Assembly: GCF_001718195.1 (NCBI RefSeq)
Contig: NZ_MCNV01000007.1
Location: 1-64,000, forward strand
From: Paraburkholderia nodosa
GTDB lineage: Bacteria; Pseudomonadota; Gammaproteobacteria; Burkholderiales; Burkholderiaceae
Direction of reading: 5' to 3'
Length of the DNA: 64,000 bases
Shown one piece after another: positions 1-7,827 of this stretch. Position 1 is the stretch's first letter. Each line of letters opens with the position of its first letter. The position numbers and the translations under genes were made by a program. The notes under the pieces are model-generated. The model did not search any database. It was not told where the DNA came from and was given only the letters and a program-made list of their open reading frames with translations.

Positions 1-1
1 C

Positions 2-166
2 GGCACGCTCAAGCACTGGATGGGTTCGACGCACTTCCAGACGCGCGGACTTGGTCATGTCGCTGCTGAAATGAGTTTGCACGTGCTGGCCTACAACCTA
101 AAACGGGTCATCAGGATTCTCGGGTTCGCAAAGACGATGCGTGCAATGAAGCTCGCAGGCGCGTGA
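2..166 (+). CDS. IS transposase, C-terminal fragment (IS1182-like DDE)
   Basis: Partial: the frame is open from the window edge and ends at TGA. The 54 visible residues contain 'EMSLHVLAYNLKRVIRILG', the conserved tail of DDE transposases of the IS1182 type common in Burkholderiaceae, where the glutamate is part of the catalytic triad region. About 130 bp downstream, near 280-299, a stretch resembling an IS terminal inverted repeat (GTTTTTACACGGCCTCGGCC) probably marks the right end of the element. The left part lies outside the window, so intactness cannot be judged. The family call rests on recall of the C-terminal motif only. Confidence 0.7.
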   Translation, partial: GTLKHWMGSTHFQTRGLGHVAAEMSLHVLAYNLKRVIRILGFAKTMRAMKLAGA

Positions 167-294
167 ACTCCCACGCGCCGATGTCGTTTGCCAGTAAAAA
201 CGATCACGTCACCTGCCTGCGTCTCGGCCTAACGTAACTGCGTGCCCAACCGCGCGTCACCGGTCGGCCGTTCTGCGCGTTTTTACACGGCCTC

Positions 295-370
295 GGCCGC
301 CCTGCGCCCCACGACCAGGCGCGCCGCTCGCCCACGGCCCACGTCTCATGCAACAGGCGTAACCGATCCA
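295..370. repeat. Imperfect direct repeat, copy 1
   Basis: A segment of about 76 bp starting GGCCGCCCTGCGCCCCACGA. It reappears at 1605-1680 with about seven substitutions and one indel, and weaker similarity continues past both copies. It sits directly after the probable IS end and just beyond the 3' end of the gene at 409-834. The two copies bracket two orphan genes, as expected if a gene-plus-spacer unit was duplicated and then diverged, or if the copies are boundaries of a former cassette. Confidence 0.7.
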
Positions 371-408
371 CAGGAGACAGTGACAGCGGTCACTCGCAAC
401 ACTCGTTC

Positions 409-834
409 TTATTGAGGTTCGTCGGTGAATACGAAAGGCTGTTCGACGCCCGACGATATCCAGCTCATGAGTTCATAACCAAGCCGATTGATTGTTGCAG
501 GCTCAAGCTCAACGGCGAAGCGAGATCGGGCGCTTATCAGACGTGTACCATTTTTCTGACATTCGACCTCGAGTGCCGAATGACCCACTCCGTCGAAAAC
601 GAACGCACGCAGAACCAGCCAGCTATATGAATTCGGAGCATTCGAGCCGTTCTCAAAAACCACTTCATCTGTCGATGACCGAGGAAATTCCTGCAGGGTA
701 CGGCCGAACGTTTCCATCGACTCTGGATAAACGTAAAAATCGACTTCCGCTGCAAAGCCGGAGCCCTGCATGGAATATCGAAGTTGCAGCATGCCATCGT
801 GATCGCGCCATAGCGGCGCAAGGATAAGTTGCAT
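409..834 (-). CDS. Hypothetical protein, 141 aa
   Basis: Not recognised. It is a soluble protein with no signal peptide or membrane segment, rich in aromatic residues, including 'SWLVLRAFVFDGVGHSALEV' in the middle and 'GYELMSWI' near the C-terminus. The ATG start is preceded by GGAG at about 5 nt. The frame stays open upstream to the stop of the neighbouring gene at 937 without another usable start. Codon use is less GC-biased than in the chromosomal core, and it lies between an IS end and other orphans, so it was probably acquired. A small acidic orphan in such a place could be an immunity protein of a polymorphic toxin system, but no toxin gene is visible, so that is only a guess. Confidence 0.6.
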   Translation of the reverse strand: MQLILAPLWRDHDGMLQLRYSMQGSGFAAEVDFYVYPESMETFGRTLQEFPRSSTDEVVFENGSNAPNSYSWLVLRAFVFDGVGHSALEVECQKNGTRLISARSRFAVELEPATINRLGYELMSWISSGVEQPFVFTDEPQ

Positions 835-936
835 TCCAGCTCCGGATTCATCTCTCCAGCGGCTATTGTCGACGAACCATGTAGGCTCGTCGACTGTCTG
901 CTTCTGGCCGCACCGAGACCGGCAAACCGACTTCGG

Positions 937-1392
937 TTAGGAATTGCGTTTCATATCGCCGAGCGTCGCTGACGCTTTCAATTCGCGGCGAACTCGCCGC
1001 AGGAACCGAACGTTCCGAATGCCCCACCCGAATGTGGCAACCATAACTCCCGCAATCACCGACAGAGTCGGTGACCGGTCCCAAAAGCCGCGCGCTGTCA
1101 TGCAAAAGCCTAGGGTGCTCCAAACGCAAAGGAAAATTGGTCCACCTTCGGGTTCGCACACAATCTCACCGCTCTTATGGTCGCGCCACCCGATCAGAGT
1201 TTGCCAGTTTCCGACCTCCTTGAGATAAGCGGTAATCGTCATTCCGGACTCGATACGGGGCTTGCCTGGCGCGGCCACCGAATACTCCCTTCGGTTCGCA
1301 CTTTCGAACCCGAATAGAGTGACTACCTTGCGGTTCTGCGACGTCTGGACGACGCCAAAGACGCGATCTAGTCGAACCGTTTCAAGAGGCAT
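937..1392 (-). CDS. Hypothetical membrane protein, 151 aa
   Basis: Not recognised. The N-terminal half is hydrophilic and beta-rich (about residues 1-85). Two hydrophobic segments follow (about 90-108 and 110-128, around 'PTLSVIAGVMVATFGW'), and the tail is basic (RRVRRELK), suggesting a hairpin anchored in the inner membrane. The chosen ATG has AGGA about 9 nt upstream; an alternative start at 1431 adds 13 residues. It is followed on the same strand, in the same frame after its TAA, by the 141-aa orphan at 409-834, so the two may be co-transcribed. It lies between the two copies of the 76-bp repeat. Function unknown. Confidence 0.55.
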   Translation of the reverse strand: MPLETVRLDRVFGVVQTSQNRKVVTLFGFESANRREYSVAAPGKPRIESGMTITAYLKEVGNWQTLIGWRDHKSGEIVCEPEGGPIFLCVWSTLGFCMTARGFWDRSPTLSVIAGVMVATFGWGIRNVRFLRRVRRELKASATLGDMKRNS

Positions 1393-1826
1393 AGCGGTTT
1401 TTCCTGTATTCACCCTTTCTGCACTACGCACGCTGCGTGGGCACCGGAAAGAAGTTCACTCACCGAGGTAGCTGAGTCTCAATGCTTGGCGTTCCATCTT
1501 CTTCGCGTCCCAAGTAGCCCAGCAGGCGAGCGAAAGCGCGAGGATCAACATGATGCAGCGCCGATTGTTAGCGATCTAGACCACGCTGTCGAGTGTCCGC
1601 TCATGGCCGCACTGCGCCCCACGACCAGGCACGCCGCTCGCCCAAGGCCCACGCTCTCGTGCAACAGGCATAACCGACCCAGAGCCGCCGGTCATTGCTC
1701 TACAAAGCGGCCATTCATCGAAAATCAGTTGCGCCGCGCGATTCCCTATTTTTTCTAGAAAATGCTTTGAAACACTACTAAGATCAGCAGACGAGCCAGC
1801 CTCGACATCAATTTTTCGGAGGTCCT
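1393..1826. other. 433-bp gap between orphan genes
   Basis: No convincing gene. It contains repeat copy 2 (1605-1680). Short open frames here lack homology-like composition and ribosome-binding sites. The last 100 bp before 1827 are AT-rich and probably carry the promoter of the following gene. No clear terminator hairpin with a T-run was found. Confidence 0.5.
1605..1680. repeat. Imperfect direct repeat, copy 2
   Basis: Second copy of the ~76-bp repeat at 295-370, in the same orientation. The shared core begins GGCCGC(A/C)CTGCGCCCCAC and ends in a shared AACAGGC(G/A)TAACCGA(T/C)CCA block. The 1.3-kb distance between copies corresponds to two orphan genes. Confidence 0.7.
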
Positions 1827-2261
1827 TTGAAAGCGAAAAGCAAGTTTATCTTTTTACCCGAAGACAACGCTCCGCAATCAGTTCGAGCCGCAGTCGCTGT
1901 CTATTGGCTTGCATTTTCAGTTTCGCTCCTGCGAATCGTTACTGGAGTGGGCATTCCGCCTTTCAATACTATCAGCGAAAGAGAAGCGGCAATCATGTTG
2001 CTTGGGCTGCTTTCCACATTTTTTATATTTTACGCATTCACCATCATGCGGATTTCGGCTGGAAAGATTTGGGCAAGGAACCTTGCACTTTTCGTTACGA
2101 CATTCCTCGTCGCAACAACCATCTATCATCTGTTTGCGGACGGACTATCGTCCCAGCTGAACAACGTTGTGGGTTTGATAAGCATTGCCGTAGAAACTGT
2201 TGCCGGGTTACTTTTGCTGACCTCGGGAAGTGCCGCGTGGTTCAAATCAAGGATCGGCTAA
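1827..2261 (+). CDS. Hypothetical four-helix membrane protein, 144 aa
   Basis: Not recognised. Four hydrophobic helices are visible at about residues 22-44, 52-73, 82-103 and 113-136; the loops are short and the C-terminus is basic (WFKSRIG). The start is TTG, with a strong GGAGG at 1818-1822 only 4 nt upstream. GC content and codon choice (many AAA, ATT, TTT) differ sharply from the core genes, which points to horizontal acquisition. The size and topology resemble small DUF-type integral membrane proteins of unknown role. It is flanked by repeat copy 2 and by an integrase remnant. Confidence 0.65.
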   Translation: MKAKSKFIFLPEDNAPQSVRAAVAVYWLAFSVSLLRIVTGVGIPPFNTISEREAAIMLLGLLSTFFIFYAFTIMRISAGKIWARNLALFVTTFLVATTIYHLFADGLSSQLNNVVGLISIAVETVAGLLLLTSGSAAWFKSRIG

Positions 2262-2335
2262 CTCGCCATGCTCTGTCAGGCCTACCCTCCATGTCAACGT
2301 CTTTCTCGATTCGCGCCACGAGCGCAGTGTCGCGC

Positions 2336-2764
2336 CTACCCGTTGTATCGATACGTCGGGCGATAAGGCTTGAAAGATGGAAAGTTGAGCCAGTTGATTT
2401 TTTTCTCTTCTACATACCGGCGAAACGCGGCCAAGTCCTGTGCGACGGTCGCGTAGCTCAGCATTTCGGGCGCGTGTTTGCCCACGAGTCTGTCGATTAT
2501 CCATAGATTTGCCTCTAACCAAGGCGAGCCGTCAGCGTTCCGAACGACAGGGAAAAGAGGGAAAGTATGTGGCGACCAGCTAGGTTTGTTGTCGTGGCGC
2601 CTGCGCGTGATCCAGTCAACATAGCCCACCGGCCTCGTGTACTAAGTGAAGGTCCCACCGTTTTCCGCGGGAATGTCGACCTGAGTTGCGTTTTCTCCGG
2701 GACCGCCGGCTAGTTCAGTAAGGGATAGCTCTGGCAATGTTATTTTATTTGCTGCGTTTGTCAT
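2336..2764 (-). pseudogene. Tyrosine recombinase (integrase) N-terminal remnant with in-frame amber codon
   Basis: Reading from ATG 2764 gives 40 codons to a TAG at 2644-2642. The same frame then continues without another stop to 2336. The second part contains 'PEMLSYATVAQDLAAFRRYV' and 'KPYRPTYRY', which match the SAM-like core-binding domain of long tyrosine recombinases. A full protein of this type is about 400 aa; here reading ends after about 140 codons, and neither the next sequence nor other frames restore the catalytic R-H-R-Y domain. The gene is therefore both nonsense-mutated and 3'-truncated. Family assignment is from motif recall; the amber and truncation are read directly. Confidence 0.6.
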
Positions 2765-2839
2765 TTCTTCTAGTGCCTACGCAAGTGGATGTGCTGCTTC
2801 CTTGTTTATGTGGCGTCCATTTTATCTAGACTTACACAT

Positions 2840-3908
2840 CTACGGAATAACTTGCAAACTTGCACATAGACAGTCGGTGATCAGGCAGCCGTATTCGCAT
2901 TCGGCCAGCGCTTCGAGCGCCTTCGCACCGTCGTCGACGACGTCGCAAGCGAACCCGATCAACGCCAGTTGATGGCGGATCAGCTCCTGATTCACGGGAT
3001 GGTCCTCTGCCACGAGGATGAGGCGGCTAGCAGCGCGTTCCTGCTCGCGATCGGGCGCCGGGAGTGTGGTTTCGACCTCGGCGGCAGGACGCGACGGGCT
3101 GGCAGCCTTGACCGGCAGCCCCGCCAGCGCCAGCGCGCAAACGGCGCTCAAGCCCCGCCAGGATAACGGGTTGACGCTCACGCGCACGCCGCTCTCGACG
3201 ACGCGATAACCGCTTGGCTTCGGGTTGTCCGTCAGACAAAGCACAGGCACACCGAGTTTGCCCAACTGCTCGGCCAGCGCTTCCGACACGAACACCCAGA
3301 TCGGCCTTGTCCGCGCTTACGGCGCGGGCGAGGTCCGCTGGCGCGGCGCGACGCATTTCCATGCCGAGCGCCGAGCCAAAATGCATCAATGCGGCGGCGA
3401 TGCTCACGTCCTCGCACGCCACGAGCGCGCGCTTGCCGCGCAGCCCGGCGGCCGTGCCGCTAGGCACTTCCACGGGCAATTCGATATGCAGCGTCAGACA
3501 GGTGCCGCGATCGACTTCGCTCTTCAGTTCGAGCGTGCCGCCCATCAGCGCCGCGAGCTTGCGGCAGATCGTGAGGCCGAGCCCCGTGCCGCCGAAGCGT
3601 CGCGTGGTCGAACTCTCGGCCCGCACGAACGGCTCGAAGCGCTGCGCCTGCGCTTCGGGCGCAATGCCGATGCCAGTGTCGGCCACCGCGATCGACAACC
3701 GCTGGCAGGCAGGCGCGCCTCCGCGGACGCCGATATCGCACGCGCGAAAGTGCACGCTCACTTCGCCTGCCGGTGTGAACTTGATCGCATTGCTGAGGAG
3801 ATTGAAGAGGATCTGCCGTAGCCGCACACTATCGCCGCGCAACTGCACCGCGACGTCCGGCTCCACATCCACGCGCACGATTCGCGCGGCGTCAAACGCG
3901 GCAAACAC
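2840..3908 (-). pseudogene. Hybrid sensor histidine kinase, fragment with frameshift
   Basis: Only the ATPase and part of a receiver domain remain. The HATPase motifs are intact: N-box 'NLLSNAIKFT' (about 3780-3800), G1 'DTGIGIAPEA' (about 3660-3690) and G2 'GGTGLGLTI' (about 3570-3595). The sensor, dimerisation and phosphoacceptor-His regions are missing. An extra G in the G-run at 3295-3297 shifts the frame: 'ADL' should continue 'VFVSEALAEQLG', which lies in the other frame. The receiver starts 'LILVAEDHPVNQELIRHQL' and is cut at 'CLITDC', exactly at the phosphoacceptor aspartate, followed by nine unrelated residues and a stop. The gene was probably a BvgS/EvgS-like unorthodox kinase paired with the regulator fragment at 3893-4350. 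It cannot be functional as read. Confidence 0.75.
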
Positions 3909-4350
3909 AGGTCGGAAGGTCCGCCGGCGGCCGCGAGTTCGCGCTCGATGGCCGGGCTGAGATGGGCGAGACCCTGGGCGGCGCCGCGCACGATGGTTGC
4001 GAGATCGTCCATCGGCCCGGTTTTGCGCAACATGGCGACCACGCCCGCGTGCGCCACTGCGCGCAGGAGGACGGCGTTCGCAACCCCGGTCAGCACGCCC
4101 ACGGCGATATGCGGCCAGTCGCGGCGCAAACGCTGCAGGAGGCGCAGGCCGTCCTCCGCTTCGCCGGAGACAGGCGGCATAGTGAGGTCAGTGATCACCA
4201 CGTCGCATGGGACGGCTTCGAGCGTCTGCAACAACTCTCGCGCGCCGCACGCTTGCCCCACGACCTCGATATCGTCTGCTGCAAGGAGCACCGAGCGAAC
4301 GCCGAGCAGAACGAATGGATGATCGTCGGCGAGGACGATACGTAGCTTCA
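3893..4350 (-). pseudogene. LuxR/NarL-type response regulator, receiver only, deletion-fused to kinase remnant
   Basis: GTG start with AGGAG about 7 nt upstream. 'MKLRIVLADDHPFVLLGVRS' opens a receiver domain, with acidic pocket DD and phosphoacceptor in 'DVVITDLTMPP'. After 'LPRLTPRE', the first residues of a LuxR helix-turn-helix, the reading frame runs into kinase sequence in the wrong frame and meaning is lost. The DNA-binding domain, the intergenic region and the front of the kinase were therefore removed by one deletion near 3890-3908. What is left could produce an isolated receiver with a nonsense tail. Confidence 0.7.
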
Positions 4351-4464
4351 CACTGAATCTCCTTCGAGGCGGATCTGCGTGGAAGCGATGCGCCGCATGA
4401 GCGCATCGGCAACCAGCAACATCGACAAGGTGTTCATCTGACCATTGAAAGGCCGCCGTCGAAA

Positions 4465-4478
4465 TCGGAGATTTCCGA
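4465..4478. promoter_or_regulatory. Palindrome resembling the LysR operator
   Basis: TCGGAGATTTCCGA has 5-bp arms around a 4-bp centre. It shares the TCGGA/TCCGA arms and TTTCCGA half with the perfect dyad at 5913-5929. It lies just 3' of the MFS gene and upstream of the response-regulator remnant. It may be a second site for the same LysR regulator or a chance match. Confidence 0.3.
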
Positions 4479-4508
4479 AACGTTAAATATGGCTTGTGTT
4501 CCGTACGG

Positions 4509-5831
4509 TCAAACCGCGGCGCGCGCGCGAGTGCGTTGTCGACGCTCGCCAGTGCGCATCGCGTCGCTGCGCTCGCGCGGCGCCGCGAATGCGGGCCATG
4601 CCAGCGCGGCGCAGAGCGCGGCCGCCGCCCAGACCGCCGGCCACCCGAACCACGACAACAGCAGCGGGATCGCCGAAGGCGCGACGAAGAACGCAAGGAA
4701 TGCGCCGGTGTTGCCCATGGCGAGTGCGGTTCCCACGCGACCGTTGCCCGCGAGCGTCGCGAGTTCGGTGAAGGCAACGCCATGCCAGGCGGAAGCGGCG
4801 ATACCGCCTAGCACGATCACCACGGCAAGCAGGGTGACGAACGCTGCGCTTGCGCGATGCGCTGGCGACGCAAAAGCCGTCAACGCGGCAAGCACGACGA
4901 ACAGCGCGACGGTGAGCGCCGCGCAACCGCGCAGCCAGATGCGCCGGTCGCCGTGCCGGTCCGTCCAACGGCCGCCGTACACACGCATGAAGGCCGCGCC
5001 GCCCTGCACGGCCGCAAGCGTCGCGCTGACTGCTGCGGTACCCGCATGGCCGACGTCATGCAGGAAAATGCTCGCGAACGAGAGCACCGCCACCTGGGGA
5101 ATGCACAGCACGCCAATGCCGGTCACCATGCGCCACACGGTGACGCTGCGCAGCGGTGAGACGGCGCGTTGTGCCTGTCCGAGCGCTTCGTGAGCGACGA
5201 GTGGCGCCTGCGCGGCGTCCTGTTCGTGCGCGGGTTCATGCAACCAGACGATCGTCAGCACGGTGGAGACCACACACATCGCCGCGAGCGCGCCGTACAC
5301 GGCTGCGAATCCCGCATGCTCGGCGAGCGCGGGCAGCACGAGCGCTCCCAGCCCGCCGCCGGTTGGCACGGCCGTTTGGCGGATGCTCATCGCGAGGCCG
5401 CGCTCGTGGGTGGCGAACCACGCCATCACCGCACGCCCGCTCGAGCCGTTCACGCTTCCGCCAAGCAGGCCGAGCGCGAGCAGGCCTACCGCGAGCACCG
5501 TGCCGCTGGGCGTGTGCGTGCCCGCCGGTGCGCCCCAGAGCGCCATCGCGACGAGGGCGAGCGCTGTCGTGGAGAGCCCCGTGAGCAACACGCGCCGGTC
5601 GCCCCAGCGATCCGTCAGGAGTCCCCAGGGAAGCTCGCTCAGCACGATGCCCAGTCCCAGCATGCCGAGCACGACACCCAGTTCCCCGGTACCGATACGG
5701 TAATCCGACCGAATCAAGACGCCCGTTGCGGGAATGCCGCCGAGCGCTGCCGCAAAACTCGCGTTGGCCGCCACGCCCACCGCGAGCACTTTCCAGCGGT
5801 GTGCGGCGCCTCGCGTCGTACTGCGTCCCAT
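4509..5831 (-). CDS. MFS transporter, 440 aa
   Basis: Twelve-helix major facilitator of the inner membrane. The loop 2-3 signature 'GLLTDRWGDRR' (residues 70-80) recurs in the second half as 'GGRWTDRHGDRR' (near 303). 'SIRQTAVPTGGGLGALVLP' in helix 5 is typical of drug/organic-anion MFS members. The ATG at 5831 has GGAG 7 nt upstream; the frame stays open 49 codons further, through the operator region, but that extension is not coding-like. It is divergent from the LysR gene, with a perfect 17-bp dyad between them, so it is probably the regulator's target. Substrate unknown. Confidence 0.85.
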   Translation of the reverse strand: MGRSTTRGAAHRWKVLAVGVAANASFAAALGGIPATGVLIRSDYRIGTGELGVVLGMLGLGIVLSELPWGLLTDRWGDRRVLLTGLSTTALALVAMALWGAPAGTHTPSGTVLAVGLLALGLLGGSVNGSSGRAVMAWFATHERGLAMSIRQTAVPTGGGLGALVLPALAEHAGFAAVYGALAAMCVVSTVLTIVWLHEPAHEQDAAQAPLVAHEALGQAQRAVSPLRSVTVWRMVTGIGVLCIPQVAVLSFASIFLHDVGHAGTAAVSATLAAVQGGAAFMRVYGGRWTDRHGDRRIWLRGCAALTVALFVVLAALTAFASPAHRASAAFVTLLAVVIVLGGIAASAWHGVAFTELATLAGNGRVGTALAMGNTGAFLAFFVAPSAIPLLLSWFGWPAVWAAAALCAALAWPAFAAPRERSDAMRTGERRQRTRARAAV

Positions 5832-5912
5832 GATGATCTCCAGAAAACGGTTGACTGAGGGCATCGTAGAGGCGCACCATCTATCGGAAAAGCGGGAAAT
5901 TCCAATCCGTAT

Positions 5913-5929
5913 ATTCGGAATTTCCGAAT
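5913..5929. promoter_or_regulatory. LysR-type operator (T-N11-A dyad)
   Basis: ATTCGGAATTTCCGAAT is a perfect inverted repeat with 8-bp arms and a single central base. It contains the T-N11-A pattern of LysR-family boxes. It lies between the divergent MFS and LysR genes, 40 bp before the LysR start, which suits autoregulation plus activation of the transporter. Confidence 0.6.
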
Positions 5930-5968
5930 CATTGAATTGCATGAAACGTATCTGATCAAGCCGAATCA

Positions 5969-6844
5969 ATGAACGCACGCGGTTTCGATCTCGCGCAGTT
6001 GCGCACGTTTATCGCCGTGACAGAAGCGGGCAGTGTCTCTGCGGGTGCGCAGCGGGTGTTCCTCTCGCAGTCGTCGGTGAGCGAACAGCTCAAGAAGCTC
6101 GAAGAGCGCGTCGGCCAGCCGCTTTTCGTGCGCAGCAAGCAGGGCATGTCCGCCACACCCGCGGGCGCGAAGCTGCTCGACCACGCACGCCGCATCGTCG
6201 CGCTTTGCGACGCCGCCTTCGACGACATGCTCGGGCGCACGCTCGACGGCGAAGTGCGCATTGCGATCACGGACTATTACCGGCCGCACGACGTCGCCGA
6301 GATCATCCGGCGCTTCGCGGTCCAGCATCCGCGCCTGCGTCTGCATGTGACCGTGCTGCCGAGCGCCGTGATCGACAGCAGCGCCGACGATAACGCCTAC
6401 GACATCGGCTTGTCGCTGCGGCTGGTGGAGGAAGGCCGCAGCACGCACAAGAGCACGTCGATACGGCGCGAAAAACTGGTGTGGGTGGGCGCGACGCAAA
6501 CGCTGCGCGAGCGGCCCGCGCTCACGCCGCCCTGGCCGCTCGTGCTGCTGCCGGCGACCTGCCAGTTGCAGCGCCGTGTCGTGAGGTTGCTCGACGAAGC
6601 GCGCATGCCCTATCTGATTTCGCATTCGGCTTCGGGCGTGGCCGGGCTGCAGCTCGCGCTCAAGGCGGGGCTGGGAATCTCGTGTCTGAACGAGTCGTCG
6701 ATCGGCGAAGGACTGATGCCCTGCCCGGCTTCATTCGGCTTGCCTGCACTGCCCGCGGCCGAATTTCATTTGCTGCCGGGCCGGCCGGGCGAGTCCGCGC
6801 ACGTGACGAACGCGCGCGCGGCGCTCGCGCAACTGCTCGCTTGA
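5969..6844 (+). CDS. LysR-family transcriptional regulator, 291 aa
   Basis: The N-terminal winged helix-turn-helix spans about residues 8-66 ('LAQLRTFIAVTEAGSVSAGA', then 'SSVSEQLKKLEERVGQPLF'). A two-lobed periplasmic-binding-protein-like effector domain (about 90-290) follows. Length is normal for the family. It is transcribed divergently from the MFS transporter, with a T-N11-A dyad between them, so it probably controls that transporter in response to its substrate. The HTH resembles the group near CysB/NodD-like regulators of small aromatic or amino-acid exporters, but the effector cannot be read from sequence. Confidence 0.88.
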   Translation: MNARGFDLAQLRTFIAVTEAGSVSAGAQRVFLSQSSVSEQLKKLEERVGQPLFVRSKQGMSATPAGAKLLDHARRIVALCDAAFDDMLGRTLDGEVRIAITDYYRPHDVAEIIRRFAVQHPRLRLHVTVLPSAVIDSSADDNAYDIGLSLRLVEEGRSTHKSTSIRREKLVWVGATQTLRERPALTPPWPLVLLPATCQLQRRVVRLLDEARMPYLISHSASGVAGLQLALKAGLGISCLNESSIGEGLMPCPASFGLPALPAAEFHLLPGRPGESAHVTNARAALAQLLA

Positions 6845-6855
6845 GTTCAGGCGCT

Positions 6856-7827
6856 TTAGCCTGCGGCCTGAACCAGTTCGGCAAAGCGCAGCAGGTCGAC
6901 GTTGCCCCCGGAGATGAGCACGCCCACGCGCTTGCCGCGCACGTCCACCTTGCCGTGCAGCACCGCCGCCGCCGCGAGGCAGCCGGTGGGTTCGACCACG
7001 AGCTTCATGCGGCTCGCGAAGAACTTCATCGTATCGACGAGTTCCGCGTCGCTCACGGTGACGATCTCGCTCACCCGCTCGCGAATCACCGCGAAGGTCA
7101 GGTTGCCGAGATGCTGGGTTTGCGCGCCGTCGGCAAGGGTCTTCGGCGTGTCGATGTGGACGATCTCGCCCAACTGCAGGCTGCGCTGACCGTCGTTGCC
7201 GGCCTCGGGCTCGACGCCGATCACCGTGCACGCGGGCGAGAGCGCATGCGCGGCGGTCGCACAGCCCGACAGCAGCCCGCCCCCGCCAAGCGGGGTGAGC
7301 AGCATGTCGAGCTCGCCCGTTTCCTCGAACAACTCCTTGGCGGCCGTGCCCTGCCCGGCCATCACGTGAGCGTGGTCGTACGGCGGAATGAGCGTGAGGC
7401 CGCGCTCGGCCGCAAGCCGTTTGCCGAGTGCCTCGCGGTCCTCGGTATAGCGATCGTAAAAGACGACCTCGCCGCCATAGCCGCGCGTGGCCTCGACCTT
7501 CACGGCGGGCGCGTCGTGCGGCATGACGATCACGGCCTTCACGCCGAGCAGACGCGCCGACAGCGCGATCGCCTGCGCATGGTTGCCCGACGAAAACGTG
7601 ATCACGCCGCCCGCCTTCTGCTGCGGCGTGAACTGCGCGATCGCGTTATAGGCGCCGCGGAACTTGAACGCGCCCATGCGCTGCAGGTTCTCGCATTTGA
7701 AGAAGAGCTGCGCGCCCGTGCGTTCGTTCGCGGTGCTGGAAGTCAGAACCGGCGTGCGGTGCGCGACGCCACGCAGGCGTTCGTGGGCGGCGGCGACGTC
7801 TTCGAAGGTAATAGGCAGAGTGCTCAT
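6856..7827 (-). CDS. Threonine/3-hydroxyaspartate dehydratase, PLP-dependent, 323 aa
   Basis: Fold-type II PLP enzyme. The Schiff-base lysine is K55 in 'GAFKFRGA', the substrate-binding loop is 'SSGNHAQA' (79-86) and the phosphate-binding glycine loop is 'GGGGLLSG' (181-188). It has no C-terminal ACT regulatory domains, so it is the short catabolic form (about 320 aa) rather than biosynthetic IlvA. The best match in this size class is serine/threonine dehydratase or threo-3-hydroxy-L-aspartate ammonia-lyase, which releases ammonia and a 2-oxo acid. Its ATG overlaps the stop of the upstream regulator gene by 4 bp, so the two are translationally coupled; the regulator probably senses a related amino acid. 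Confidence 0.85.
   Translation of the reverse strand: MSTLPITFEDVAAAHERLRGVAHRTPVLTSSTANERTGAQLFFKCENLQRMGAFKFRGAYNAIAQFTPQQKAGGVITFSSGNHAQAIALSARLLGVKAVIVMPHDAPAVKVEATRGYGGEVVFYDRYTEDREALGKRLAAERGLTLIPPYDHAHVMAGQGTAAKELFEETGELDMLLTPLGGGGLLSGCATAAHALSPACTVIGVEPEAGNDGQRSLQLGEIVHIDTPKTLADGAQTQHLGNLTFAVIRERVSEIVTVSDAELVDTMKFFASRMKLVVEPTGCLAAAAVLHGKVDVRGKRVGVLISGGNVDLLRFAELVQAAG

Noticed and set aside
1486..1758. 90-codon frame in the gap before 1827
   Set aside because: No ribosome-binding site, composition like random translation, and it runs straight through repeat copy 2.
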